From positions 1-33,680 of the forward strand of contig CAJFTO010000029.1 in the NCBI GenBank assembly GCA_904419955.1: 33,680 nucleotides of DNA, in the 5' to 3' direction. Under the pieces are notes generated by a model. The model saw only the letters and a program-made list of their open reading frames with translations, made no database searches and had not been told where the DNA came from. This DNA comes from Candidatus Roslinia caecavium (lineage in GTDB: Bacteria > Bacillota > Clostridia > Monoglobales > Monoglobaceae). The translations under genes and the position numbers were made by a program. Below, one piece after another: positions 17,107-24,478 of this stretch; the stretch's first letter is position 1; each line of letters opens with the position of its first letter.

Positions 17107-19728
17107 TTATTTGGTATCATACCAGCTCCGGCCAGCGTTTAGATCTACATTTAGCGGAACGCTGAGCTTTACCGCGTTTTCCATCTCGCTTTTTACTATC
17201 TCTTTAACTCGCTCCAGTTCGTCCGTCTTAGTCTCGACGATCAGTTCGTCGTGGACCTGCAGGATCAACTTAGAGCGCAGTTTTTCGGATTTCAAACGCC
17301 TGTAGACGTTGACCATCGCGATCTTTATTATATCCGCCGCCGTACCCTGGATCGGAGCGTTCATCGCCACCCTCTCGCCGAACGCATGAGTTATGCGGTT
17401 GCTTGATTTAAGCTCGGGCAAGTATCTTCTTCTGTTAAATTTAGTCTGCACAAACCCGTTTTTGCTTCCCTCTTCGACCATATCCTTCATAAATTTATCT
17501 ACCATCGGATAAGTCTGCAAATAACTTCGGATATAGTTATCGGCCTCTTTTCTTGTTATCTTAAGATCCTGCGACAACGAAAAAGCGCCAATCCCATATA
17601 CTATTCCGAAATTGACGGCCTTAGCTCTCGTCCTCATTGCAGGAGTAACCTCGTCGATAGGAACGCCGAACACCTGCGACGACGTCTGCGCGTGTATATC
17701 CACGTTATTTATAAACGCCGCGCGCATATTCTCGTCGCCCGACATATCCGCCAAAACTCTAAGCTCGATCTGGGAATAATCCGCGTCGACCAGCGTCTCG
17801 TCTTCTTTCTCGGCGACAAACATTCTTCTAAGTTCGCGTCCGATTTCCGTCCTGACCGGTATATTCTGAAGATTTGGCTCGGTACTGCTAATTCGCCCCG
17901 TAGCCGTCACAGTCTGATTAAAACTCGAATGTATCCTGCCCGTATCCGGATCTATCACCGCGAGCAAGCCTTCGACGTAGGTCGAATTCAGTTTCGTCAG
18001 CGTTCTGTACTCCATTATCAGCTCGATTATTGGATGTACTCCGATCAATTTCTTTAATATATCGACGTTGGTCGAGTATCCGGTCTTGGTCTTTCTGCCA
18101 TGAGGCAGAGACAGCTTATCGAACAATATGTTTCCAAGCTGCTTAGGCGAATTGATATTAAATTCTTCTCCCGCTTCCTCATATATTTGATCGGTCAAAA
18201 CGTCTATCCTTTTTTTAAGCGCGTCGCCGAACCGCTTAAGCTCTCCCTTATCGACGTACACGCCTACTATCTGCATACTCGCCAGCACCTCGATAAGCGG
18301 AAGTTCTATATCGTAATACAGCTCCGTCTGATCATTTTTCTCAAGCTCCTTTGAATAATATTCTGTAAGTCTACATATAGCATAGAGCGCATTGACGTTT
18401 TTTTGTAACCCATCATCGCCGCCGCCAAGATCCATCGCTATCTGCGCGTCGTTTCCGCTCTCTTTTCCGGAGCTCAAAGACTGACCGAAACAATCAAAAA
18501 ACAAGCCGTCCAATTCGTATCTGCTCTTAGCCGGATTGCTTATATACGCGGCTATCATAACGTCGAAACCAAGATTCTCATAGCCTATTCCAAGCTTATT
18601 CAAATCTATTATGTCTTCTTTTAGATCGAACCCGATTTTTTGGATATTCGTATTTTCAAAAACCGGCTTAAAAATATCGGGTTTGAACTCTGTATACTTA
18701 TAGTTTTCGCCGTCCAAAGTGTAGTATACCTTGGAGTTTTCCATGTCCAACCTATAATACAGCTTTTCGGAACGGGTTATCTCCTCGCAGGCCGCCTCTG
18801 ACTTAACATAAACCGGTTCGATCGCCGGCGTCTCTTCCTCAGCGATCTGAGCCGCGTCCATAAGGTTGAGCCTTGACAAGAACGATTTAAAATTCAATCT
18901 TTTAAATATAGCCGCGAGTTCCTCTTTATTATAATCTTTTATCCTATACGACTCCAGATCGATCTCCATCGGCACGTTCCTGTCTATCGTCGCAAGCGTC
19001 TTGCTCATAAAAGCGCTGTCTCTGCCTTCGCTCAGCTTTTTCTTGACCGACGCGGTAACGTCGAGCCCGTCTACGTCGGCGTATATGTTCTCGATACTCT
19101 TATATTTTCGTATGAGCGAAAACGCCGTTTTCTCGCCGATCCCCTTAACTCCGGGAATATTGTCCGACGAGTCGCCCATAAGCCCCTTTACGTCGATAAA
19201 CTCTGCTGGTTCTATACCGTATTTTTCAACAAACTCGTCTCGACCGTACGCGGTAGTGGTCGTCCGGCCCATTCTTGTGATAACGAGCTTTATTTTAACG
19301 TACTCGTCGGCGAGCTGAAGATCGTCCTTATCTCCGGTGAGAACGCTGCATTCTATCTTATGCTCGCTGCATACTCTCGACACCGTGCCGATTATATCGT
19401 CGGCTTCGAAGCCCTCCTGCTCGAGACATTTACAATTCATCGCCTCGAGCGTCTGTTTCATTATCGGAATCTGAACAATAAAATCGTCGGGCGCCGGCTT
19501 GCGGTTCGCCTTATACTTATCGTACATCTTATGTCTGAATGTCGGAGCTTTCAAATCAAACGCGACGCATAAATAATCCGGCGATTCGTCATCTAAATAT
19601 TTAAGCAGGATATTTAAAAATCCATAAACTGCATTCGTCGGCGTACCGTCCGGAGCGTTTAACTGCCTTATCCCGTAATACGATCTGTTTAAAATACTGT
19701 TTCCGTCAATTATCAACAGTTTTTCCAT
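17107..19728 (-). CDS. polA: DNA polymerase I
   Basis: An 873-residue repair and Okazaki-fragment-processing polymerase. The 5'-3' flap nuclease domain (1-about 290) carries the acidic clusters EGFEADDIIGT, TGDKDDLQL and KGLMGDSSDNIPGV. A 3'-5' exonuclease-like domain (about 320-490) follows, with LDMEN (Asp328, Glu330) and LKED (Asp372), but the exo III region reads YAICR, where an acidic residue is expected. The polymerase domain (about 490-873) has motif A DADYSQIELRVLADMSGD, the O-helix region RTRAKAVNFGIVYG and motif C QVHDELIVE. GGAG precedes the ATG. The gene heads the polA-coaE-transglycosylase-aminopeptidase group. Proofreading is probably weak or absent, as in many Firmicutes Pol I enzymes. 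Confidence 0.97.
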   Translation of the reverse strand: MEKLLIIDGNSILNRSYYGIRQLNAPDGTPTNAVYGFLNILLKYLDDESPDYLCVAFDLKAPTFRHKMYDKYKANRKPAPDDFIVQIPIMKQTLEAMNCKCLEQEGFEADDIIGTVSRVCSEHKIECSVLTGDKDDLQLADEYVKIKLVITRMGRTTTTAYGRDEFVEKYGIEPAEFIDVKGLMGDSSDNIPGVKGIGEKTAFSLIRKYKSIENIYADVDGLDVTASVKKKLSEGRDSAFMSKTLATIDRNVPMEIDLESYRIKDYNKEELAAIFKRLNFKSFLSRLNLMDAAQIAEEETPAIEPVYVKSEAACEEITRSEKLYYRLDMENSKVYYTLDGENYKYTEFKPDIFKPVFENTNIQKIGFDLKEDIIDLNKLGIGYENLGFDVMIAAYISNPAKSRYELDGLFFDCFGQSLSSGKESGNDAQIAMDLGGGDDGLQKNVNALYAICRLTEYYSKELEKNDQTELYYDIELPLIEVLASMQIVGVYVDKGELKRFGDALKKRIDVLTDQIYEEAGEEFNINSPKQLGNILFDKLSLPHGRKTKTGYSTNVDILKKLIGVHPIIELIMEYRTLTKLNSTYVEGLLAVIDPDTGRIHSSFNQTVTATGRISSTEPNLQNIPVRTEIGRELRRMFVAEKEDETLVDADYSQIELRVLADMSGDENMRAAFINNVDIHAQTSSQVFGVPIDEVTPAMRTRAKAVNFGIVYGIGAFSLSQDLKITRKEADNYIRSYLQTYPMVDKFMKDMVEEGSKNGFVQTKFNRRRYLPELKSSNRITHAFGERVAMNAPIQGTAADIIKIAMVNVYRRLKSEKLRSKLILQVHDELIVETKTDELERVKEIVKSEMENAVKLSVPLNVDLNAGRSWYDTK

Positions 19729-19813
19729 TTGAAAGTCTCCTTATTAATCACTATATAGTAGTATGAATAATTTTCTAAATATTCATTTTTTAGACAATTC
19801 ATATATAAACAAA

Positions 19814-19840
19814 TTTAGGCGGAGCTGACCCCCGCCTAAA
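19814..19840 (-). terminator. Terminator of the sigma/anti-sigma operon
   Basis: Nine-base arms TTTAGGCGG (19814-19822) and CCGCCTAAA (19832-19840), followed on the minus strand by TTTGTTTATAT. It sits about 20 bases after the anti-sigma stop and separates that operon from polA. The remaining bases to 19728 are AT-rich and should hold the polA promoter, which I could not place with confidence. Confidence 0.75.
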
Positions 19841-19860
19841 CAATAAATTAAATCACGCTA

Positions 19861-21855
19861 TTAAATCTCGGGTTTTTCGATTATTATCATTACCCCGTTT
19901 TCAGTATCGATAGAATTAACGTCTTCTTCAAAACTGATTATATCCTTGTTATCCTCAATATATTCAAGGAATTCTTTAAATTCATCCTCGGTCATACAAA
20001 TCGTCAGCCTTTGGATCGCCTTATTATCAGAAGCCTGAACTATCTCATCAAGTCTCGAATTTTTAGCATATTCGGACGAGGCAAGCTTCTCGAAAGCCTC
20101 GGCGTCCGCTACCGTAGCATTTACTTCATAATATTCGCTAAGAGTATCTTCCGAAAGTTCAGCGTAGCTATCCGTCTCGCCTTCTTCATTTCTCACAATC
20201 GGCGTCGGAGTCATGCTCGGGCTCGCGCTCGGAGTCGGACTCAGGCTTGCTGTCGCCGGAGCCTCCGTGGTCTGAGCCGAGGTAGCCGTATCTTCCGAAG
20301 TCTCAGGCTGTCCGGTCTCTTCCGCCGAACCGCCTGAATATACGGCCGACGTATCCCCGCTCGCCTCAGGCTGAGACGATCCTCCGCCGCCGGATACCGC
20401 CGCGCTTTCCGCTTCTTCCGCGGCGCTCGCTTCCGCAGCCTGTGCGGCCGCAGCCGCCTGCGCGACCTCGTTCATATCCGGTAATATTATCTCAGGAGTA
20501 GTATACTGCCTACTGCTCGCCGTCTCGCTTGGCGCCGGGAACGACGGCAATATGATATTAGGAGTTACATATTGAGCCGGAGTCGGCGTCGGCGTAGCCG
20601 TCGTCGTTCGTCTGGTTGTACTTGACGAAGACGAAGTTGTCGTTCGAGACGAAGTTGTCGGTCTCGGCGTAGCCGTCGCTCTTGCGCTTGAGCTTCTCGT
20701 CGTAGTTCCCGATGAAGTCGAACTGCTTGACGAACTTGATGAAGAACTCCTTGGAATCGTCGTCGAAGACGAACTCCTCGGCGTCGTTGACGAAGAAGAA
20801 CTTCCGCTCGATACCGAACCCGGCAACGTCATAGAACTTGACGGAGACGCGGTCGAGTATGGACGCGCGCTGCTTCTCGGCGACGAAGTCGATCTTGGAG
20901 AAGACGACGAACCAGCATCGCCTTCGTAATCCTCTATATATTCGTCCAAACCGCTCGCGCTCGGTCTTGCCGTAGCTTCTGCGGCAAATAGCGACTCGTC
21001 GCTGAAATCGTACATCTCGTCGGACGATTTCATAGTCTGATAAATCCCGGTCGAAGTAACTCCGACTACCAAAACAGCGCTGAGCGCCGCAGGAGCAAGT
21101 ACGCGCCAATTAGCGTTTTGTATAAACTCCTCAGTCTTATCCTTTGCCGTATAGAACGCGTTCTTAAACTTATCTTGAAGCCCTGCCGGAGCGGGGTTTA
21201 GTTCGTTATATTCCTTAATAACATTAACCGACTCGCCGACCAATCTGCTATGCAGACTTTCTTTGAACCCATCGGGCAAAGGCATCGCCTCTGCGTTATG
21301 CATAACGGATAACATATCTTTGATGTCATCGAGTTCAAGCTTACAAGACGGACAGGTTGAAACATGGTTTTCTACAGATCTGCTCTTAAACGGATTAGTC
21401 AGTTCAGAAACATAATCGTACAAAAGCCCACGACATTCATCACATGTCATTAATTCAAAATCCCGAACGCCGTCGCCGGTATTCGTTTCTAAAACCGCCG
21501 TATCCTCAGGTACTCCTCCTGCGTCGTAGCCTTCTGAGATCTTTTTGATTATTTCGGACGTATCTATCTCAGCCGTAGAAGACGCGTCGTTAAACTGATA
21601 GACGTCGTCCGCCGCATCGCCATACTCTTCGCTCTCAAAAGCGGCGAGATCTTCAAAACCGCTCGAGTCTTTACTGTTTAAATCAGCATTTATCTCGTCA
21701 ATATCTTCAGCAATATCGTTCATGACTTCGCTGTACTTTTGACTAAGCTCTTCGTTTAAAGCCAAATCGTCGCCGCTTGATGCGTTATCAGTTCTGTTAA
21801 CGTCCAAACCAAACTCTTTTTCAAACTCTCTTTTTTCGAATTCGCTATCTGACAT
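19861..21855 (-). CDS. Large zinc-finger anti-sigma factor with Ser/Thr-rich extracellular stalk
   Basis: A 664-residue membrane protein, probably the anti-sigma factor for the sigma gene directly upstream (56-base gap). An unusually long acidic N-terminus (1-130) is followed by a zinc-binding anti-sigma module with Cys138, Cys141, His164, Cys168 and Cys171 (HX3CX2C). One membrane helix follows (about 251-272), then a region very rich in Ser, Thr, Arg and Pro (about 305-440), Ala/Glu/Ser- and Thr/Pro-rich segments, and a folded C-terminal domain of about 95 residues (EYYEVNATVADAEAFEKLAS to the end). The stalk resembles a glycosylated spacer. In such systems loss of the anti-sigma releases the sigma factor; the signal here is unknown. 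GGAGG precedes the ATG. Confidence 0.8.
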   Translation of the reverse strand: MSDSEFEKREFEKEFGLDVNRTDNASSGDDLALNEELSQKYSEVMNDIAEDIDEINADLNSKDSSGFEDLAAFESEEYGDAADDVYQFNDASSTAEIDTSEIIKKISEGYDAGGVPEDTAVLETNTGDGVRDFELMTCDECRGLLYDYVSELTNPFKSRSVENHVSTCPSCKLELDDIKDMLSVMHNAEAMPLPDGFKESLHSRLVGESVNVIKEYNELNPAPAGLQDKFKNAFYTAKDKTEEFIQNANWRVLAPAALSAVLVVGVTSTGIYQTMKSSDEMYDFSDESLFAAEATARPSASGLDEYIEDYEGDAGSSSSPRSTSSPRSSARPYSTASPSSSMTLPGSVSSGSSSSSTTPRSSSSTTIPRSSSSSSSSSSTSSGTTTRSSSARATATPRPTTSSRTTTSSSSSTTRRTTTATPTPTPAQYVTPNIILPSFPAPSETASSRQYTTPEIILPDMNEVAQAAAAAQAAEASAAEEAESAAVSGGGGSSQPEASGDTSAVYSGGSAEETGQPETSEDTATSAQTTEAPATASLSPTPSASPSMTPTPIVRNEEGETDSYAELSEDTLSEYYEVNATVADAEAFEKLASSEYAKNSRLDEIVQASDNKAIQRLTICMTEDEFKEFLEYIEDNKDIISFEEDVNSIDTENGVMIIIEKPEI

Positions 21856-21911
21856 GTTACCCCTCCTTCCTATATATAGTTAAAATACATACTTTGTCAT
21901 TCTACATTTAG

Positions 21912-22538
21912 TTAGACGAAGTATTTATCAAAAAGTTCCTTATCTTCAGACAAAATTTTTTTAAGCGCTTTTCTCGCTCTGCTGACCCTTGATTTAACTG
22001 TTCCTACAGAACAATCGATTATATTGGCGATCTCGTTGTAAGACAAGCCGTTTATATCTCTTAGAATTATTACATTCTGATGCTCCAAACTCAACCTGGA
22101 GATTGCTTCGGTTATTGAGTCTCTAATTTCCTTTCCCTCAAGCTCATCTTCCGGAAGAGGCTGCGAGTCGGGTATCTCGACGTTGAGCTCCCCGTCGTCG
22201 GTTATGAGTTCGGCGTCTAACGAATAAGCGCTCTTACGCTTGATCTTCTTCATCTCGTCCAAACAAGTATTTGAAACAACTCTGTATACCCAAGTTGAAA
22301 ACTTAGACTCAAACTTGAACGAGTTAATATTACGGAATATTTTTATTAAGACTTCCTGAGTTATATCAAAAGCGTCGTTTTGATTTCCCGACATTCTATA
22401 TACCATATTATAGATCTTTACTTGATATGTATCTATAATCTTTTCAAACGCTTTTACATCGCCGCTCTGAGCTTTTTTGATAAGCTTATTTTCTCTAACG
22501 GCTTCCTTACTTTGATTATCGTTCGTATTGCTTGCCAA
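21912..22538 (-). CDS. ECF-type RNA polymerase sigma factor
   Basis: A 208-residue sigma-70 family factor of the ECF/SigW-like type, directing transcription of a stress or surface regulon. Region 2 is visible (YNMVYRMSGNQNDAFDITQEVLIKIFRNINSF, then FSTWVYRVVSNTCLDEMKK), and region 4 has the helix-turn-helix GLSYNEIANIIDCSVGTVKSRVSRARKAL. The start was set to TTG 22538, with GGAGG (22546-22550) seven bases upstream. The in-frame codons back to 22637 have no ribosome site, and a sigma-A promoter lies inside that stretch. The following gene is its presumed membrane-bound anti-sigma factor. I cannot assign the regulon. Confidence 0.9.
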   Translation of the reverse strand: MASNTNDNQSKEAVRENKLIKKAQSGDVKAFEKIIDTYQVKIYNMVYRMSGNQNDAFDITQEVLIKIFRNINSFKFESKFSTWVYRVVSNTCLDEMKKIKRKSAYSLDAELITDDGELNVEIPDSQPLPEDELEGKEIRDSITEAISRLSLEHQNVIILRDINGLSYNEIANIIDCSVGTVKSRVSRARKALKKILSEDKELFDKYFV

Positions 22539-22572
22539 ACCCTCACCTCCCACGTACAGGTATTTAACGAGC

Positions 22573-22601
22573 TTATTACAAAAAATCCGAGTTTTTGACA
22601 A
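22573..22601 (-). promoter_or_regulatory. Sigma-A-like promoter for the sigma/anti-sigma operon
   Basis: On the minus strand TTGTCA (22601-22596) and TAATAA (22578-22573) are separated by 17 bases, placing the transcript start about 28 bases before the TTG start at 22538. This position supports the shortened sigma-factor start. Confidence 0.5.
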
Positions 22602-22764
22602 TATATCTACACTAAATTTCACTTTAGTATATAACATTTTTAGTTATTTGTCAATTCAATTTAGCGGCCTCAAAAAAATTTACAAAAAATTCATAAAATG
22701 ATTCTCATAAATATTCTTAAATAAAGTTCACAGAAACGATCGTGTAAAACTCTTAAAAAAATTT

Positions 22765-22818
22765 GGCGCGGTCGCTCGTTTGCCTTATCGCATATATGTT
22801 TGTAAATAAAACCGCGCC
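22765..22818 (-). terminator. Long-loop terminator after the Crp/Fnr gene
   Basis: Eight-base arms GGCGCGGT (22765-22772) and ACCGCGCC (22811-22818) separated by 38 bases, followed on the minus strand by AAATTTTTTTAAG. It begins directly after the regulator stop codon at 22821. Confidence 0.6.
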
Positions 22819-22820
22819 GC

Positions 22821-23501
22821 TTATGTCCTGCTTAAAATATTCTTATCCAGCAATTTAAACCGGTTTCTATGAAAATCGATCGTTCCTTCGTCTCTGAGCT
22901 TACACAAAACCGCGGACAGCGCGCTTCTGTCGGCCGAAAGATATTCCGCCATCTGCTGTCTGTTAAACGGGATCGTAAAACTCTCTCTACCCGCGCGCTC
23001 CGACTGTTCGGAAAGATATGACAGAACCTTCTCTCTAAGGCTTCTCCTCGACAAATGTTCTATTCTACTCGTTAAAAAAACATTTTTCTTTGCCAAAAGA
23101 ACTAACATATTTTTAAGTAACTTGGAATATCCTGAATCGCCGCTTAATTCCATTTTGAGCAGCCGATTAAAATCCAGAAACAAAATATCGGATCTCTCAA
23201 CCGCCGCCGCGGCGACTTCGGTCGGGACGCCGGAACAAACAAAAGCCTCGCCGAATATTTCACCTTCGCCGATCGCAGTCAATATAGCGGCGTTACCCCA
23301 AAAATCCTCTTTTATAATATGCGCTCTGCCTCTTAGCAAAATTCCCAAATGCGAAAGTCGTTCGCCGCGGCCGAAAATGTATTCGTTTTTTTCAAATTCT
23401 CGTCTGTCGCCGCACAAATTTGAAACCGCCTCCGCAAGTTCAGTCTCGTTTAAATCGCTAAATAACGGATTATTTCTCAGTATTCCATATAGATCTTTCA
23501 T
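22821..23501 (-). CDS. Crp/Fnr family transcriptional regulator
   Basis: A 226-residue regulator with an N-terminal cyclic-nucleotide-binding-type beta barrel (about 15-130: YIFGRGERLSHLGILLRG, GEIFGEAFVC) and a C-terminal winged helix-turn-helix (about 155-222: RQQMAEYLSADRSALSAVLCKLRDEG). The Arg and Ser that contact cAMP in E. coli Crp are not evident, and there is no N-terminal Fnr cysteine cluster, so the effector is probably different. Regulators of this branch in Clostridia often stand next to redox or nitrosative-stress genes. It is divergent from the ferredoxin gene at 23708 across a 206-base region containing two 16-bp palindromes, which suggests that it controls that gene and itself. 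Confidence 0.9.
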   Translation of the reverse strand: MKDLYGILRNNPLFSDLNETELAEAVSNLCGDRREFEKNEYIFGRGERLSHLGILLRGRAHIIKEDFWGNAAILTAIGEGEIFGEAFVCSGVPTEVAAAAVERSDILFLDFNRLLKMELSGDSGYSKLLKNMLVLLAKKNVFLTSRIEHLSRRSLREKVLSYLSEQSERAGRESFTIPFNRQQMAEYLSADRSALSAVLCKLRDEGTIDFHRNRFKLLDKNILSRT

Positions 23502-23585
23502 TATTACCCTCTATTACAACTTCTGTCTTAATGCATTTTTTATTGGAAACCCCAATCATAAAATTTTATTTCTTTATATAATTTT

Positions 23586-23618
23586 TGTTGTAAATACAAC
23601 AGAATTGTTTTAACAATT
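23586..23618. promoter_or_regulatory. Two adjacent palindromes, putative Crp/Fnr operators
   Basis: TGTTGTAAATACAACA (23586-23601) and AATTGTTTTAACAATT (23603-23618) are each built of perfect seven-base arms around a two-base centre; their centres are 17 bases apart. They share the half-site core TTGT/ACAA, as expected for a dimeric Crp/Fnr-type protein. TATAAT strings overlap and follow the second site (23618-23623 and 23623-23628), so occupancy would affect transcription of the ferredoxin gene. Confidence 0.6.
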
Positions 23619-23707
23619 ATAATATAATATTTCCGAAAGGTCAATAAAAACAACATCATAACCGTCAGTTGTTAAATAAAAAATAACGTTTTCAGGAGGA
23701 AAAATAA

Positions 23708-24412
23708 ATGTTACGCAAAATAATAAAAATTGATGAAGAAAAATGCAACGGCTGCGGACTTTGCGAAAACGCTTGTCACGAAGGGGCGATAGGAATGGTA
23801 GACGGAAAGGCGAAATTACTCAGAGACGATTACTGCGACGGGCTTGGAGACTGTCTCCCCGTATGCCCGACGAACGCGATCTCATTTGAAACGCGCGAAG
23901 CGGCGGCTTACGATCACGAAGCGGTGATGTCGGCAAAATCCGCTAAGATAGACGAAGCGCCCCTGCCGTGCGGATGTCCCGGCTCAAATTCCAAAACGAT
24001 AGTTCGCGAAGCGGCTGCGGAGCCGTCGCCCCTTGCGCAAAAGCCTGTAAGCAGACTTAATCAATGGCCCGTGCAGATAAAGCTCGCTCCAGTGCGCGCC
24101 GAGTATTTCAACGGTTGTTCGCTTCTTATAGCCGCCGACTGCTCAGCTTACGCGTACGCCGCGTTTCACGAAGATTTTATCAAAAACCGCGTTACGCTGA
24201 TAGGGTGTCCGAAACTCGACGACGTGGATTATACCGAAAAACTGACCGAGATAATCTCAAACAACGATATCAAGAGTCTGACTATAGTAAGGATGGAAGT
24301 CCCATGCTGCGGCGGTATTGAAATGGCGGCGAAGAACGCCTTGATGGCGAGCGGCAAATTTATTCCGTGGCAAGTAGTTACGATTTCTACCGACGGGAGG
24401 ATTCTTGAATAA
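23708..24412 (+). CDS. Cysteine-rich ferredoxin-like 4Fe-4S protein
   Basis: A 234-residue electron-transfer protein. The N-terminal ferredoxin domain has a complete first cluster motif (Cys13, 16, 19 and 23) and a modified second one, CDGLGDCLPVC (Cys43, 49 and 53), in which the usual middle cysteine is Leu46. A linker with CGC (88-90) and a C-terminal domain with Cys137, Cys145, Cys167 and the pair Cys200-201 follow. Proteins of this kind are known next to Crp/Fnr regulators and hybrid-cluster protein genes in anaerobes; hcp is not present here. AGGAGG (23694-23699) is eight bases before the ATG. The gene is divergent from the Crp/Fnr gene. Redox role is well supported, the partner is unknown. 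Confidence 0.85.
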   Translation: MLRKIIKIDEEKCNGCGLCENACHEGAIGMVDGKAKLLRDDYCDGLGDCLPVCPTNAISFETREAAAYDHEAVMSAKSAKIDEAPLPCGCPGSNSKTIVREAAAEPSPLAQKPVSRLNQWPVQIKLAPVRAEYFNGCSLLIAADCSAYAYAAFHEDFIKNRVTLIGCPKLDDVDYTEKLTEIISNNDIKSLTIVRMEVPCCGGIEMAAKNALMASGKFIPWQVVTISTDGRILE

Positions 24413-24433
24413 CATATATTCTTATACAAAAAA

Positions 24434-24461
24434 TCCAAGGGAGATCTATCGCTCCCTTGGA
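24434..24461 (-). terminator. Strong terminator after pnp
   Basis: Ten-base perfect arms TCCAAGGGAG (24434-24443) and CTCCCTTGGA (24452-24461) with an eight-base loop, followed on the minus strand by TTTTTTG. It is 17 bases after the pnp stop. It also lies 21 bases after the convergent ferredoxin gene, but lacks a good T-run in that direction. Confidence 0.85.
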
Positions 24462-24478
24462 CATAAATAATACTCTAA

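Noticed and set aside
20600..20900. Short repeated GACGAAG-type strings suggesting a CRISPR or tandem array
   Set aside because: They are irregular codon-level repeats encoding Ser/Thr-rich protein, without constant repeats and unique spacers.
20558..21109. Long open frame in another minus-strand frame across the Ser/Thr-rich part of the anti-sigma gene
   Set aside because: It arises from repetitive GAC/TCG-type codons of the low-complexity region, has no ribosome site and resembles no protein.
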